Shown piece by piece: positions 20,738 through 30,387 of a stretch of 64,000 nucleotides of DNA. The position numbers were made by a program, and so were the translations under genes. The notes beneath the pieces are model-generated. The model had not been told where the DNA came from. It searched no databases and saw only the letters and a list, made by a program, of their open reading frames with translations. Every line of letters starts with the position of its first letter. Positions within the stretch are counted from its first letter, which is position 1. Source of the DNA: Constrictibacter sp. MBR-5 (GTDB lineage Bacteria; Pseudomonadota; Alphaproteobacteria; JAJUGE01); the NCBI RefSeq assembly GCF_040549485.1, contig NZ_JBEPTK010000001.1, positions 124,001-188,000 of the forward strand, written 5' to 3'.

Positions 20738-20865
20738 GGCATCCTCCCCTTATTTTCTTTGCCCAGCGATCTTACACATGGTCGAACGCGCGGTGCGATG
20801 GATCCGATGAACGTCCGCGCCCGTCGTACGTTGACCGCCCGTGCCTCCACACCGACCTTAGGCCG

Positions 20866-23052
20866 ATGAACAGCCCGAACCCGACCTCATCGAAGCTGCG
20901 CGACGCCGTTCTGGCTGCGGGACGCGCATTCTTCCGTATCGCCTTCCGGGCCAGGGTGCGCGGGGTGGAGCATCTGCGCGGACTCAAAGGCCCGGCGATG
21001 ATCACGCCGAACCATCAGTCCTTTCTGGATGCGGCCCTGCTCGCGGTCTTTCTGCCGGAGATGCGGTTCGCGATCGACACGCACATCGCGCAGCGCCGGA
21101 TCATCCGGCCCTTCCTGCGCCTCGCCAACACGGTCCCGATCGACCCGACCAATCCGTTCGGTGCCCGTGTCCTTGCGCGTGCCCTGGCGGACGGCGACAA
21201 GGTCTGCGTCTTCCCCGAGGGCCGCATTACGGTCACCGGTGGCCTAATGAAGATTACCGGCGGCCCGGGCATGCTGGCCGACAAGGCCCAGTGTCCGGTC
21301 GTGCCGATCATCATCGAGGGAGCCCAGCGGACCTTCCTGTCGCGCATGCGCGGGCGATTGCCGCTCGCCCTGTTCCCGCGCATCACGGTCACCGTAATGC
21401 CGCCGCGGCCGACACCCACGGTCGAGGGCCTGTTCGGCAAGAAGCGCCGGGCGGTGCTGAAGAACTGGCTGACCGACCAGATGGTCCAGGCCACCTTCGC
21501 CGCCTACGAGCCACCGAAGACGATCACCCATGCGCTGCTCGAATCGCGTCGGCAGACCGGTGCGGGGCAGGACGCCGTGCGCGATGGGATCGCGCCGCCC
21601 GTCTCCTACCGCGCCCTGGTGGCGCGCGCCGCGGTGCTGGGCGACATCCTGACCCGCGACACGACGCCTGGCGAGCCGGTGGCGCTACTGCTGCCCACCG
21701 CCTCGGTCACCGCCGGCGTCTTCTTCGGTATCGTCGCGCACGGACGGCCGGCCGCGATGCTGAACTTCACCGCGGGCGCCGAGTCGCTGCGCGGTGCCTG
21801 CCGCGCGGCGCAGGTGCGCATCGTCGTGACGTCGCGCGAGTTCGTCGAGAAGGGCCGACTGAACCATCTGGTCGAGGCCCTGGCCGAAGATTGTCGCCTC
21901 ATCTACCTGGAGGATGTCCGCGCGGCGATCGGCACGGCCGACAAGCTTCGGGGGCTGATCGCCCTCGTCGCTCCGCAAGCCGTTCTGCCGAGGCGCGGCG
22001 AACACCACGACGTCGCGGCGATCCTGTTCACGTCCGGTTCCGAGGGACCGCCGAAAGGGGTCGCCCTCAGCCACGCCAATCTCCTCTCCAACATCGCGCA
22101 GATCGCGTCGGCCGTCGACTTCAACCGCAGCGACAAGGTCTTCAACTGCCTGCCGATGTTCCATTCCTTCGGGCTCACGGGCGGCGTTCTGCTGCCGGTG
22201 CTGCGCGGCGTGCAGAGCGTGCTCTACCCCAACCCGCGGCACATCCGCATGGTGCCGGAACTGCTCTACCACACCGATTGCACGGTCATCTTCGGCACGG
22301 ACTTCTTCCTGTCCGCATGGGCCAAGGTCGCCGACCCCTACGATTTTCGCTCGGTCCGCATGATCGTGGCCGGCGCTGAGCGGGTGCGCGAGGAAACGCA
22401 CGCCACCTACGCGGAAAGGTTGCGGACCCACGTCCTGGAAGGATACGGCACGACCGAGACGTCGCCGGTGATCGCCGTGAATACCCCCGCCCGGCATCGC
22501 CGCGGCACGGTCGGCAAGCCCCTGCCCGGCATGGAGACGGAACTGGTGCCGGTCGAGGGCATCGAAGCAGGCGGTCGCCTTCGCGTGCGCGGGCCGAACG
22601 TGATGCTCGGCTACATGTTCTCCGAAAGGCCCGGCGTCATCCGGCCCCCCGAGGGCGGCTGGCACGACACCGGCGATATCGTCGAGATCGACGCCGAGGG
22701 GTTCATCCGGATCGTCGGCCGCGCCAAACGCTTCGCCAAGCTCGCGGGCGAGATGATCGCCCTCGGGACCGTCGAGGATGTCGGCCGCGCCGCAGACCCG
22801 GAAGGCGCCCACGCGGCGATCAGCCTGCCCGATCCGCGCCGCGGCGAACGGATCGTCCTGGTGACCACGAGCCAGCACCTCGACCGCAACGCCCTGGTCC
22901 AGGCGGCCCGACAGATCCACGCACCCGACCTCGCCGTACCCCGCGACATCGTGCCGGTCGAGAAACTGCCGCTGCTCGGAACGGGCAAGACCGACTATCC
23001 GGCCGTCACCCGTCTCGCTGCCGAGGCGCTCGGGGTGGATGCTGCGGCCTGA
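20866..23052 (+). CDS. Bifunctional acyltransferase / acyl-ACP (acyl-CoA) synthetase, Aas-like
   Basis: Residues about 20-215 form a PlsC-type acyltransferase with NHQSFLD (HX4D) and FPEGRI motifs; residues about 245-720 form an AMP-forming ligase with [28 protein letters not shown] and the GWHDTGD motif. This is the layout and length (728 residues) of E. coli Aas, which re-acylates lysophospholipid with acyl-ACP. No lysophospholipid flippase domain is fused. An alternative is an acyl-CoA synthetase role. The gene is divergent from the lactonase gene across 128 nt, in which I see no clear promoter. Confidence 0.85.
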   Translation: MNSPNPTSSKLRDAVLAAGRAFFRIAFRARVRGVEHLRGLKGPAMITPNHQSFLDAALLAVFLPEMRFAIDTHIAQRRIIRPFLRLANTVPIDPTNPFGARVLARALADGDKVCVFPEGRITVTGGLMKITGGPGMLADKAQCPVVPIIIEGAQRTFLSRMRGRLPLALFPRITVTVMPPRPTPTVEGLFGKKRRAVLKNWLTDQMVQATFAAYEPPKTITHALLESRRQTGAGQDAVRDGIAPPVSYRALVARAAVLGDILTRDTTPGEPVALLLPTASVTAGVFFGIVAHGRPAAMLNFTAGAESLRGACRAAQVRIVVTSREFVEKGRLNHLVEALAEDCRLIYLEDVRAAIGTADKLRGLIALVAPQAVLPRRGEHHDVAAILFTSGSEGPPKGVALSHANLLSNIAQIASAVDFNRSDKVFNCLPMFHSFGLTGGVLLPVLRGVQSVLYPNPRHIRMVPELLYHTDCTVIFGTDFFLSAWAKVADPYDFRSVRMIVAGAERVREETHATYAERLRTHVLEGYGTTETSPVIAVNTPARHRRGTVGKPLPGMETELVPVEGIEAGGRLRVRGPNVMLGYMFSERPGVIRPPEGGWHDTGDIVEIDAEGFIRIVGRAKRFAKLAGEMIALGTVEDVGRAADPEGAHAAISLPDPRRGERIVLVTTSQHLDRNALVQAARQIHAPDLAVPRDIVPVEKLPLLGTGKTDYPAVTRLAAEALGVDAAA

Positions 23053-23126
23053 AACCGGGTCCGAAGGCGGCGCGCACAGGCTTGCCGGCCGTTGACGCGC
23101 GTCGCACCGACCCGCACATAGGCGGC

Positions 23127-25175
23127 ATGGGAGAGGAGCAGACGGCAGCGCCGGCATCCGCCGTTCGGGGATCCACCGAAACGGTATCGCCGCACGACGC
23201 GCAGGCGACGACCTCCGCCGCCCGGCGCGCCGCGGGTATCGCCGGCAGCGTGGCGGCCACCGTCCTCGCGCCCGCCCTGCCCCGCGGCGATCCGGACAGG
23301 CCGCTGGCGTCGGGCGTCGAGCTTCTGCGCGCGCAGATCCGCCACCTGCCGATGGGCCCTGGCGTCTATCGCATGTCGGACGCCCGCGGAACCGTTCTCT
23401 ATGTCGGCAAGGCCGCGTCGCTGCGGAAGCGCGTCGTCGCCTACACCCACCCGGAGCGGTTGCCCAACCGCCTCCGCCGCATGGTGGCCGAGACCGCCGC
23501 CCTGGAGATCGTCCAGACGCACACCGAGGTCGAGGCGCTGCTGCTCGAGATCAACCTGATCAAGCGGCTCAAGCCTCGCTACAACGTGCTGCTGCGCGAC
23601 GACAAGTCGTTTCCGCACATCCTCCTCACCGGCGACACCGACTGGCCGCAGGTCACCAAGCACCGCGGTGCACGGACGGCCAAGGGCGACTATTTCGGCC
23701 CCTTCGCCTCCGCCGGCGCCGTGAATCGGACGCTGACGGCCCTCCAGCGAGCCTTTCTCCTCCGATCCTGCTCCGATGCGATCTTCAACGCACGGACGCG
23801 GCCCTGCCTGCTGCACCAGATCAAGCGCTGCTCGGCACCCTGCGTCGGGCGCATCTCCCGCGAGGATTATGCGGGGCTGGTCGATCAGGCGCACGGCTTC
23901 CTCAAGGGCGAAAGCCAGACGATCCAACAGACCCTGTCGGACGAGATGCAGGCGGCCAGCGAGGCGATGGATTTCGAGAGCGCGGCCCTCTACCGCGATC
24001 GCATCCGCGCCCTGGCCCACGTCCAGTCCCATCAGGAGATCAACGTCGAGGGCCTCGGCGACGCCGATGTCGTCGCGCTCCACCAGGAGGGCGGGCAGGC
24101 CTGCGTGCAGGTGTTCTTCTTCCGCGGCGGACAGAATTTCGGTAATCACGCCTATTTTCCGACGCATGTCCAGAACCTGGAGCCGGACGAGGTTCTCGCC
24201 GGCTTCGTCGGCCAGTTCTACAGCGACCGGCCGCCGCCCCGGCTGGTCCTGATCTCCCACCCCGTCGCCGAAATCGAGCTGCTGACCGAAGCGTTGGCGC
24301 TGCAGGCCGGTCATGCGGTCAGAATCGAGCGGCCGCAGCGCGGGCATAAGCGCAAGCTCATCGAGCGGGCCGAACTCAATGCGCGCGAGGCGCTCGGTCG
24401 GCGCGTGGCCGAGAGCGCAGGCCAGGCCAGACTGCTGGCGGGCGTAGCCGATGCCTTCGGCCTCGGGGCGCCCCCCCAGCGCATCGAGGTCTACGACAAC
24501 AGCCACATCGGCGGCACCATGGCTGTCGGCGGCATGATCGTCGCCGGTCCGGAAGGACTGATGAAGGGCGCCTACCGCAAATTCAACATCCGCTCGGCCG
24601 GCACGGCCGCGAACCTGGAGCCGGGCGAGATCACGCCCGGCGACGACTACGGCATGATGCGCGAGGTGCTGAACCGCCGCTTCGCGCGGGCGTTGAAGGA
24701 AGATCCGGACCGTAGCGGCGGCTCATGGCCCGACCTGGTCCTCATCGACGGCGGCCTGGGTCAGTTGAACGCCGCACGTAAGGTGTTCGAGGAACTCGGC
24801 ATCGCCGATCTCGCCCTCGTCGCGATTGCCAAGGGCCCCGACCGGGATGCCGGTCGCGAGCGTTTTTTCATCGCTGGGCGCGAGCCGTTCATGCTGCCGC
24901 CGAACGATCCGACCCTCTACTTTCTCCAGCGGCTGCGCGACGAGGCGCACCGCTTCGCCATCGGGACGCACCGCGCCCGGCGGACGAAGGCCATCGGCCA
25001 GTCCACTCTGGACGAGATCGCCGGAATCGGCGCGGCGCGCAAGCGCGCGCTGCTGCATCATTTCGGCTCGGCGAAAGGCGTGTCGCGGGCGGGACTGACC
25101 GATCTGGAAGCCGTTCCCGGGATTAGCAGCTCTGTCGCGAAAAAGGTTTATGACCACTTTCATCCGCAGGGATAA
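23127..25175 (+). CDS. uvrC: Excinuclease ABC subunit C
   Basis: UvrC makes the two incisions of nucleotide excision repair. Visible are the GIY-YIG nuclease ([20 protein letters not shown], near residue 75), the UvrB-interacting helix pair ([19 protein letters not shown], near 277), the RNase H-like domain with [10 protein letters not shown] and [14 protein letters not shown], and C-terminal helix-hairpin-helix motifs ([14 protein letters not shown] and [13 protein letters not shown]). ATG 23127 gives 682 residues with about 65 unconserved Ala-rich ones at the front; the exact start is uncertain. It leads the uvrC-pgsA-moaD-moaE run. Confidence 0.96.
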   Translation: MGEEQTAAPASAVRGSTETVSPHDAQATTSAARRAAGIAGSVAATVLAPALPRGDPDRPLASGVELLRAQIRHLPMGPGVYRMSDARGTVLYVGKAASLRKRVVAYTHPERLPNRLRRMVAETAALEIVQTHTEVEALLLEINLIKRLKPRYNVLLRDDKSFPHILLTGDTDWPQVTKHRGARTAKGDYFGPFASAGAVNRTLTALQRAFLLRSCSDAIFNARTRPCLLHQIKRCSAPCVGRISREDYAGLVDQAHGFLKGESQTIQQTLSDEMQAASEAMDFESAALYRDRIRALAHVQSHQEINVEGLGDADVVALHQEGGQACVQVFFFRGGQNFGNHAYFPTHVQNLEPDEVLAGFVGQFYSDRPPPRLVLISHPVAEIELLTEALALQAGHAVRIERPQRGHKRKLIERAELNAREALGRRVAESAGQARLLAGVADAFGLGAPPQRIEVYDNSHIGGTMAVGGMIVAGPEGLMKGAYRKFNIRSAGTAANLEPGEITPGDDYGMMREVLNRRFARALKEDPDRSGGSWPDLVLIDGGLGQLNAARKVFEELGIADLALVAIAKGPDRDAGRERFFIAGREPFMLPPNDPTLYFLQRLRDEAHRFAIGTHRARRTKAIGQSTLDEIAGIGAARKRALLHHFGSAKGVSRAGLTDLEAVPGISSSVAKKVYDHFHPQG

Positions 25176-25211
25176 GATGCGCCCTCTCCCAGCCGAGGGC
25201 CGAGGCAGGCC

Positions 25212-25829
25212 ATGATCACGAGCATCCCCAACCTGCTCACCATTTCGCGCGTGGTGGCGATCCCCGTGATCGTGGCCCTCTTCTACGTCGAGGGACGGGA
25301 ATGGCAGTGGCTGGCCTGCCTCCTCTTCTCGATGGCGGCGATCACAGACTATCTCGACGGTTATTTCGCCCGCGTCTGGCGCGAGCAGTCGGCTTTCGGC
25401 CGCTTCCTTGATCCCGTGGCGGACAAGCTGCTGGTCGCGGCGGTGATCCTGATGCTGGTCGCGTTCGGGCGTATCTCCGGTCTGTCGGTCATCCCTGCCC
25501 TCATCATCCTTTGCCGCGAGATCCTGGTCTCGGGGCTGCGCGAGTTCCTCGCGAGCCTGCAGGTCAGCCTCCCGGTCAGCCGTCTCGCCAAGTGGAAGAC
25601 GACGATCCAGATGGTCGCCCTCGGCTTCCTGATCGTCGGCAATTCGGGGCCGGTCTGGCTCCCCGTCGAGACGATCGGCGACATCGGGCTCTGGACCGCG
25701 GCGATCCTCACACTGATCACCGGTTGGGACTATCTCCGCGCTTCTGCACGCTACGTGACCCCGGGTGCCGAACCGCCGCCGTCGGGCGGCGTGCCGCGGC
25801 CGGCGGCCGAGGGAGCTGGACAGCGATGA
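25212..25829 (+). CDS. pgsA: CDP-diacylglycerol--glycerol-3-phosphate 3-phosphatidyltransferase
   Basis: PgsA makes phosphatidylglycerol phosphate in the inner membrane, the committed step to phosphatidylglycerol and cardiolipin. The 205-residue protein has several membrane helices and the full CDP-alcohol phosphatidyltransferase signature DGYFAR...G...D...D at about 49-73 (DYLDGYFARVWREQ then FGRFLDPVADK). Its stop overlaps the moaD start by 4 nt (ATGA). Confidence 0.95.
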   Translation: MITSIPNLLTISRVVAIPVIVALFYVEGREWQWLACLLFSMAAITDYLDGYFARVWREQSAFGRFLDPVADKLLVAAVILMLVAFGRISGLSVIPALIILCREILVSGLREFLASLQVSLPVSRLAKWKTTIQMVALGFLIVGNSGPVWLPVETIGDIGLWTAAILTLITGWDYLRASARYVTPGAEPPPSGGVPRPAAEGAGQR

Positions 25830-26077
25830 AGGTCCTCTATTTCGCGTGGCTACGCACGAAGACGGGTATCGGCGAGGAGGATGTCTCGCCGCCCGCCGAA
25901 GTCGCGACCGCGGGCGCGCTCGTCGACTGGCTCGCGAGCCGCAGCCCAGGTCATGCCGACGCGCTGGCGAACCGCAAGGTCGTGCGCGTCGCCGTGAATC
26001 AGGAGCATGTGGGCCTGGACCATCCGGTGCGGGCCGGCGACGAAGTCGCGCTCTTTCCGCCCGTCACGGGGGGCTGA
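25826..26077 (+). CDS. moaD: Molybdopterin synthase sulfur carrier subunit
   Basis: MoaD is the ubiquitin-like carrier that delivers sulfur to precursor Z as a C-terminal thiocarboxylate. The 83-residue protein ends in PPVTGG, the required Gly-Gly tail. It is coupled to pgsA by a 4-nt overlap and lies 4 nt before moaE, its partner in the MoaD-MoaE complex. Confidence 0.94.
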   Translation: MKVLYFAWLRTKTGIGEEDVSPPAEVATAGALVDWLASRSPGHADALANRKVVRVAVNQEHVGLDHPVRAGDEVALFPPVTGG

Positions 26078-26081
26078 CGCC

Positions 26082-26540
26082 ATGATCCGTGTCCAGCGCG
26101 AGGCATTCGACACCGGCGTCGAACTGGCGCGCCTATCGGCCGGCAATCACGGCATCGGCGGCGTCGCCTGCTTTCTGGGACTCGTGCGCGATATGCTCGG
26201 CGACGGCACTGCCGTGAAAGCCATGACGCTCGAGCACTATCCCGGCATGACCGAGCGCGAACTGGAGCGGATCGAGGCCGAAGCCAACCGGCGCTGGACG
26301 CTCGACGCCAGCCTGATCGTCCACCGCTACGGCCGCCTGGAGCCGGGCGAGCCGATCGTGCTGGTCGCCACCGCGTCGCCGCACCGTCAGGCGGCGCTCG
26401 ACAGCTGCGCCTTCCTCATCGACTGGCTGAAGACGAAGGCGCCATTCTGGAAGCTTGAGGAGACGCCGGAGGGCGAACGCTGGGTCGACGCCCGCGAAGC
26501 CGACGACGCGGCCGCCGCCCGCTGGCAATCCGCCGGCTGA
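26082..26540 (+). CDS. moaE: Molybdopterin synthase catalytic subunit
   Basis: MoaE binds precursor Z and turns it into molybdopterin with sulfur from MoaD. The 152-residue product shows GGVACFLGLVRD, LEHYPGMTERELE, VHRYGRLEPGE, HRQAALDSCAFLIDWLKT and the catalytic-lysine segment APFWKLEETPEGERWV near the C-terminus. It follows moaD by 4 nt. Confidence 0.96.
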   Translation: MIRVQREAFDTGVELARLSAGNHGIGGVACFLGLVRDMLGDGTAVKAMTLEHYPGMTERELERIEAEANRRWTLDASLIVHRYGRLEPGEPIVLVATASPHRQAALDSCAFLIDWLKTKAPFWKLEETPEGERWVDAREADDAAAARWQSAG

Positions 26541-26578
26541 TCCTTCCCCCATGCCGTTTCCCGGACGGAGCATTGCTC

Positions 26579-27760
26579 ATGCGGACGACCGCGTTCGTCT
26601 TCGCCGCCGCTGCCGCCCTCATGTCCACCGCCGCCGGTGCGCAGAGCTTCTCCGCCTGCGTCGACGGCCTCCGGGCGTCGGCCGCGAGCGCCGGGATCAG
26701 CAGCGGCATCCTCTCCGACGCACTGAACATCGACGCACCGAACGAGGACATCCTGCGCGTCTCCCAGGTGCAGCCGGAGTTCAAGACGCCGATCTGGGAC
26801 TATCTCGGCTTCCTCGTGGATGAGCAGCGCGTCGCCGACGGTCGCGCGATGATGCAGCGCTACGACGACGTGCTGCGCCGCGTGGAGCGGAGCTACGGCG
26901 TCGACCGCCACGTCGTCGCCGCGGTATGGGGCGTGGAGACCGACTATGGGCGCGAGACCGGCCGGAACTTCCTGCCGCACGCGCTGGCCACCCTCACCTG
27001 CGCCAGCGATCGGCGCACAGACTTCTGGCGCGGCGAACTGCTCGCCGCGCTCAAGCTGGTGCAGAACGGCGATCTGAGGCTCGACGAACTCTATGGCTCG
27101 TGGGCCGGGGCCTTCGGCCAGACGCAGTTCATTCCGTCGACCTATCAGCGCCTGGCGGTCGATTTCGACGGCGACGGCCGGCGCGATCTGGTCTCCTCGG
27201 TGCCCGACGCGCTCGCCTCTACGGCGAACTACCTGAAGCGCGCCGGCTGGCGCAGCGGCGAGCCCTGGCTGATCGAGGTCCGCGTCCCCGGCGGCTATTC
27301 CGGGCCGGAGGGACGCGGCGACAAGATGCCGATCGCCGATTGGGCACGGTACGGCATCGTTCGGGCCGACGGCGCGTCGCTGTCGGGCGGAACGCCAGCC
27401 GGCCTGCTGCTGCCGGCGGGCGCGGCGGGTCCGGCCTTCCTCGTGACCCGCAATTTCGATGCGATCTATCAGTACAACCACGCCGAATCCTATGCGCTGG
27501 CGATCTCGCATCTCGCCGACCGGCTGATGGGACTGCCGCCGTTCCGTACGGCCTGGCCGACGGACGACCCCGGCCTGTCGCGCGCCCAGCGCCTCGAACT
27601 GCAGAAGCTGCTGCTCGCCGCCGGCTACGACATCGGCGAGGCGGACGGCAAGATCGGCCCCGCCTCGCGCGCCGGGATCGCCGAGGCGGAGCGGCGTTTC
27701 GGCATGGAGCCGACCGGCCGGGCCGGCCAGAAGATCTATCGCGCGCTGGGCGGCCGATAG
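26579..27760 (+). CDS. Lytic murein transglycosylase (MltB family) with peptidoglycan-binding domain
   Basis: The enzyme cleaves the MurNAc-GlcNAc bond in peptidoglycan without water, giving 1,6-anhydro ends. A signal peptide (about 1-22, ending AGAQS) precedes the MltB domain with the catalytic Glu in AAVWGVETDYGRETG (near 120) and GAFGQTQFIPSTYQR; a PG_binding_1 domain occupies about 325-390 (GYDIGEADGKIGPASRAGI). A GGAG site 8 nt before ATG 26579 favours it over TTG 26573. The last 25 nt overlap the 3' end of the opposite-strand gene. Confidence 0.92.
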   Translation: MRTTAFVFAAAAALMSTAAGAQSFSACVDGLRASAASAGISSGILSDALNIDAPNEDILRVSQVQPEFKTPIWDYLGFLVDEQRVADGRAMMQRYDDVLRRVERSYGVDRHVVAAVWGVETDYGRETGRNFLPHALATLTCASDRRTDFWRGELLAALKLVQNGDLRLDELYGSWAGAFGQTQFIPSTYQRLAVDFDGDGRRDLVSSVPDALASTANYLKRAGWRSGEPWLIEVRVPGGYSGPEGRGDKMPIADWARYGIVRADGASLSGGTPAGLLLPAGAAGPAFLVTRNFDAIYQYNHAESYALAISHLADRLMGLPPFRTAWPTDDPGLSRAQRLELQKLLLAAGYDIGEADGKIGPASRAGIAEAERRFGMEPTGRAGQKIYRALGGR

Positions 27761-28446
27761 CTGGAGGAGCGATAGCGCGGCACCCCGTAGGGCACGCTGC
27801 AGCCCAGAATGCCGACCACCGCTGCGGCGAGCGGGATCGCCGCCTCCGGGACATCCAGCGCATAGAGCGTGAGCGCGCTCGCCAGGCACCAGAGCAGGGG
27901 GATCGCGCATACGACCCACGCCCCGGCGGCCGGGATGGTGAGGACCGCAAACCCGATCGTCGCCATCGCGGTGGGATCGGGTGCGATGCCGAACAGCTCC
28001 GCCGCCTGCCACGGCCGCCCCGCCAGCGGCGCCACGAAGGGGTGCAGGGCGACGGCGTAGACGATCAGGAGCAGCCCGCACCCCGTCCGGAGCGTCGGAC
28101 CGGGCAGGTCGAGCCAAGCCCGACCGGCGAATCCTGCCGCGAACAGCAGCAGGCCCTGCACCGCGAAGAACGGCACAACGTAGGCGACGGCCCAGTTGAT
28201 CGCGGCGTACCGTCCGCCGAGGAAGCTCAGCCCCACCCAGACCCAGACGGCGCCGAGCGCCACGAAAGCGGCCAGACGCAGCGCCCGCGACGGACGACTG
28301 AGGGCCCCCGCCATCAGGATCAGCGCCGCCACGCCGGCGAGCAGCGCTGGCCACGCCGCCGCATTCTGCAACTCGAACATCCGCCAATAGACGCGGGGCG
28401 AGAAGAGGACGAAGTCTTCCAGGCTGTAGCTCGACCAGTCGGCCAT
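27736..28446 (-). CDS. DUF6064 family membrane protein
   Basis: This 236-residue protein has about seven hydrophobic helices and starts ADWSSYSLEDFVLFSPRVYW, the pattern I associate with DUF6064, a family with no known role. Its ATG overlaps the stop of the aldo/keto reductase gene (TGATG), so the two are translated together, and its 3' end overlaps the transglycosylase gene on the other strand. Confidence 0.8.
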   Translation of the reverse strand: MADWSSYSLEDFVLFSPRVYWRMFELQNAAAWPALLAGVAALILMAGALSRPSRALRLAAFVALGAVWVWVGLSFLGGRYAAINWAVAYVVPFFAVQGLLLFAAGFAGRAWLDLPGPTLRTGCGLLLIVYAVALHPFVAPLAGRPWQAAELFGIAPDPTAMATIGFAVLTIPAAGAWVVCAIPLLWCLASALTLYALDVPEAAIPLAAAVVGILGCSVPYGVPRYRSSSYRPPSAR

Positions 28447-29369
28447 CAGAGGTCACGCACGTAGGCTGACATGCGTTCCCGCATCGCCGCGTCCGGCAGC
28501 GGGTCCGACGCCGCGGCAACGTTCTCGCGGACATGATCGACGCGCGTGGTGGCCGGAATCGCGACGGTCACCGCCGGATGGGACTGAATGAACTTCAGGA
28601 TGATCTGCGCCCAGCTCTTCGCACCGATCTCGGCGGCCCAGTCGGGCAGCGGTTCCCGCGCCAGCCGGTCGGTCAGGCTGCCCTGGCGGAACGGCCTGTT
28701 GACGATCACCGCGATTCCCCGCTCCTGCGCCATCGGCAGGATGCGCTGCTCCACCTCGCGATCGAGGACGTTGTAGGTGACCTGGACGAAGTCGAGCGGC
28801 CGTGTCCGCATCACCTCCTCGAACAGGTCGTGGCGCCGGTTCTCGGACGTGGTGATGCCGACGTAGCGGACCTCTCCGGCCGCCTTCATCGCGGCCAGCG
28901 TCTCCAGATGCTCGCGCCACGCGAGCAGGTTATGCACCTGCATCAGGTCGAAGCGCGGAACGCCCCACCGCCGCGCCGAGCGCGCGATCTGCTCGGTCCC
29001 CCGGTCGCCTTCCGAGGTCCAGACCTTGTCGGCGGAAAACACCTGCTCCCTCGCCCCCAGCTTCTCCAGCCCGAAGCCGACGACGTCCTGGGACGCCCCG
29101 TACATCGGCGACGAATCGATCATCGTCCCGCCCGCTCCGAAGAACGCCGCCATGACCGCGGCGCTCTCGTCGCGCAGCCGCGGATCGCTGCCGACGTTGA
29201 AGGTGATCCAGGTGCCCAGCCCTACCGCAGGCACTTTCTCGCCGCTCGACGGGATCGTGCGCATCAGGGGCGCCGGCGCGGCATGGAGCGCCGGCAGGGG
29301 CAACAGCCCCGCCCCGGCGAGAGCGGCTCCGCCGCACAGAACGGTCCGCCGCGTAACCGATCGCGTCAT
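28446..29369 (-). CDS. Tat-exported aldo/keto reductase family protein
   Basis: Aldo/keto reductases reduce carbonyls with NADPH. The tetrad is present: Asp and Tyr in DSSPMYGAS (near 83), Lys in SADKVWTSE and His in MQVHNLLAW. The N-terminus is a twin-arginine signal (RRTVL at 7-11, then a hydrophobic Ala/Gly stretch to about 32), so the enzyme is placed in the periplasm, where NADPH is absent; an unusual cofactor arrangement or a bound cofactor is likely. It is coupled to the DUF6064 gene. Confidence 0.88.
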   Translation of the reverse strand: MTRSVTRRTVLCGGAALAGAGLLPLPALHAAPAPLMRTIPSSGEKVPAVGLGTWITFNVGSDPRLRDESAAVMAAFFGAGGTMIDSSPMYGASQDVVGFGLEKLGAREQVFSADKVWTSEGDRGTEQIARSARRWGVPRFDLMQVHNLLAWREHLETLAAMKAAGEVRYVGITTSENRRHDLFEEVMRTRPLDFVQVTYNVLDREVEQRILPMAQERGIAVIVNRPFRQGSLTDRLAREPLPDWAAEIGAKSWAQIILKFIQSHPAVTVAIPATTRVDHVRENVAAASDPLPDAAMRERMSAYVRDL

Positions 29370-29528
29370 AATATCTCCCTTCGACGGCGGCCCCGGTCAT
29401 TCAACGCGGCGTCGGCGGACCGGGTCCCTTTCGGCGTTACGCCGCGCGACATGCCCTGGATTGCCGCGCGGCGCGGCCGGGGGTACGACTAAGCGCCGAG
29501 AGCCAACGCCAGCCACCGGGAACGCCGC

Positions 29529-30368
29529 ATGCCGAACGCCAGCATCGCCGATCTGATCGAGGACCGCTTCGGTGTGCGGATCGACCCCGGCTCGGACGTG
29601 CCGGGCGAAGAGACGCTGGCGCGCGTGCTCGCGCGGCGTACCCACCGGCGCTATGCCGACCGGCCCGTCCCCGAGCCCCTCCTCCAGACCCTGCTCGCCT
29701 GCGCCTTCTCCGCCAGCGCCAAGTCCGACCTGCAGCAGTCGGGCGTCATCCTGGTCCGTGATCCGGCCAAGCGTGCCACCATCGCGGGCTGGATCCCGGA
29801 CATGCCCTGGATCGCGCAGGCCCCCGTCTTCATGGTGTGGATCGGCGACAGCCGGCGCATCCGACGGATCTGCGACCTGCGCGGCAAGCCGTTCGGCAAC
29901 GATCATCTGGACAGCTTCCTGAACGCGACGGCCGACTGTGCGCTGGCGATGCAGACCTTCATCCTCGCCGCCGAGGCGGCCGGGCTCGGCTCCTGCTGCA
30001 TCAGTGCCGTGCGCAACCATGCCCAGGCACTGGCCGACCTCCTGGAGATGCCGAAATGGGTTTTTCCGGTCGCCGGCCTGTGCCTCGGCTGGCCCGACCG
30101 CGAGGGCTTCATCAGCGCGCGGCTGCCACTGTCGCTATCGGTCCATACCGACCGCTACGACGACTCCCGGCTCGAGGAGGAGGTCGACGGCTACGACCGC
30201 CGGCGCGAGGCGCGCAACCCGACCCCGCCCGAGAAGCAGCGCGACCGCGACCTCTACGGAACCTCGCCCGCCTACGGCTGGTCCGAGGACAAGGCCCGGC
30301 AGGTCTCGCACACCGAGCGGGACAATCTGGGTCCGTTCGTCCGGCGCCAGGGGATAGGGCTGGAGTGA
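29529..30368 (+). CDS. Nitroreductase family protein
   Basis: Nitroreductase-fold enzymes use FMN and NAD(P)H to reduce nitro groups, quinones or related compounds. The 279-residue protein has the typical RRTHRRYADRPVPEPLLQTLL start near 37, ASAKSDLQQSGVI near 62, the dimer-forming helix with ALAMQTFILAAEAAGLGSCCI near 140, and VFPVAGLCLGWPDREG near 178. The physiological substrate cannot be told. It is divergent from the reductase gene, 159 nt away, with no clear promoter seen in the gap. Confidence 0.88.
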   Translation: MPNASIADLIEDRFGVRIDPGSDVPGEETLARVLARRTHRRYADRPVPEPLLQTLLACAFSASAKSDLQQSGVILVRDPAKRATIAGWIPDMPWIAQAPVFMVWIGDSRRIRRICDLRGKPFGNDHLDSFLNATADCALAMQTFILAAEAAGLGSCCISAVRNHAQALADLLEMPKWVFPVAGLCLGWPDREGFISARLPLSLSVHTDRYDDSRLEEEVDGYDRRREARNPTPPEKQRDRDLYGTSPAYGWSEDKARQVSHTERDNLGPFVRRQGIGLE

Positions 30369-30387
30369 CCCACACGTTGAGCCGCGT

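Noticed and set aside
26573-26581. TTG 26573 as the transglycosylase start
   Set aside because: It is only 2 nt from the GGAG site; ATG 26579 has an 8-nt spacing and gives a normal signal peptide.
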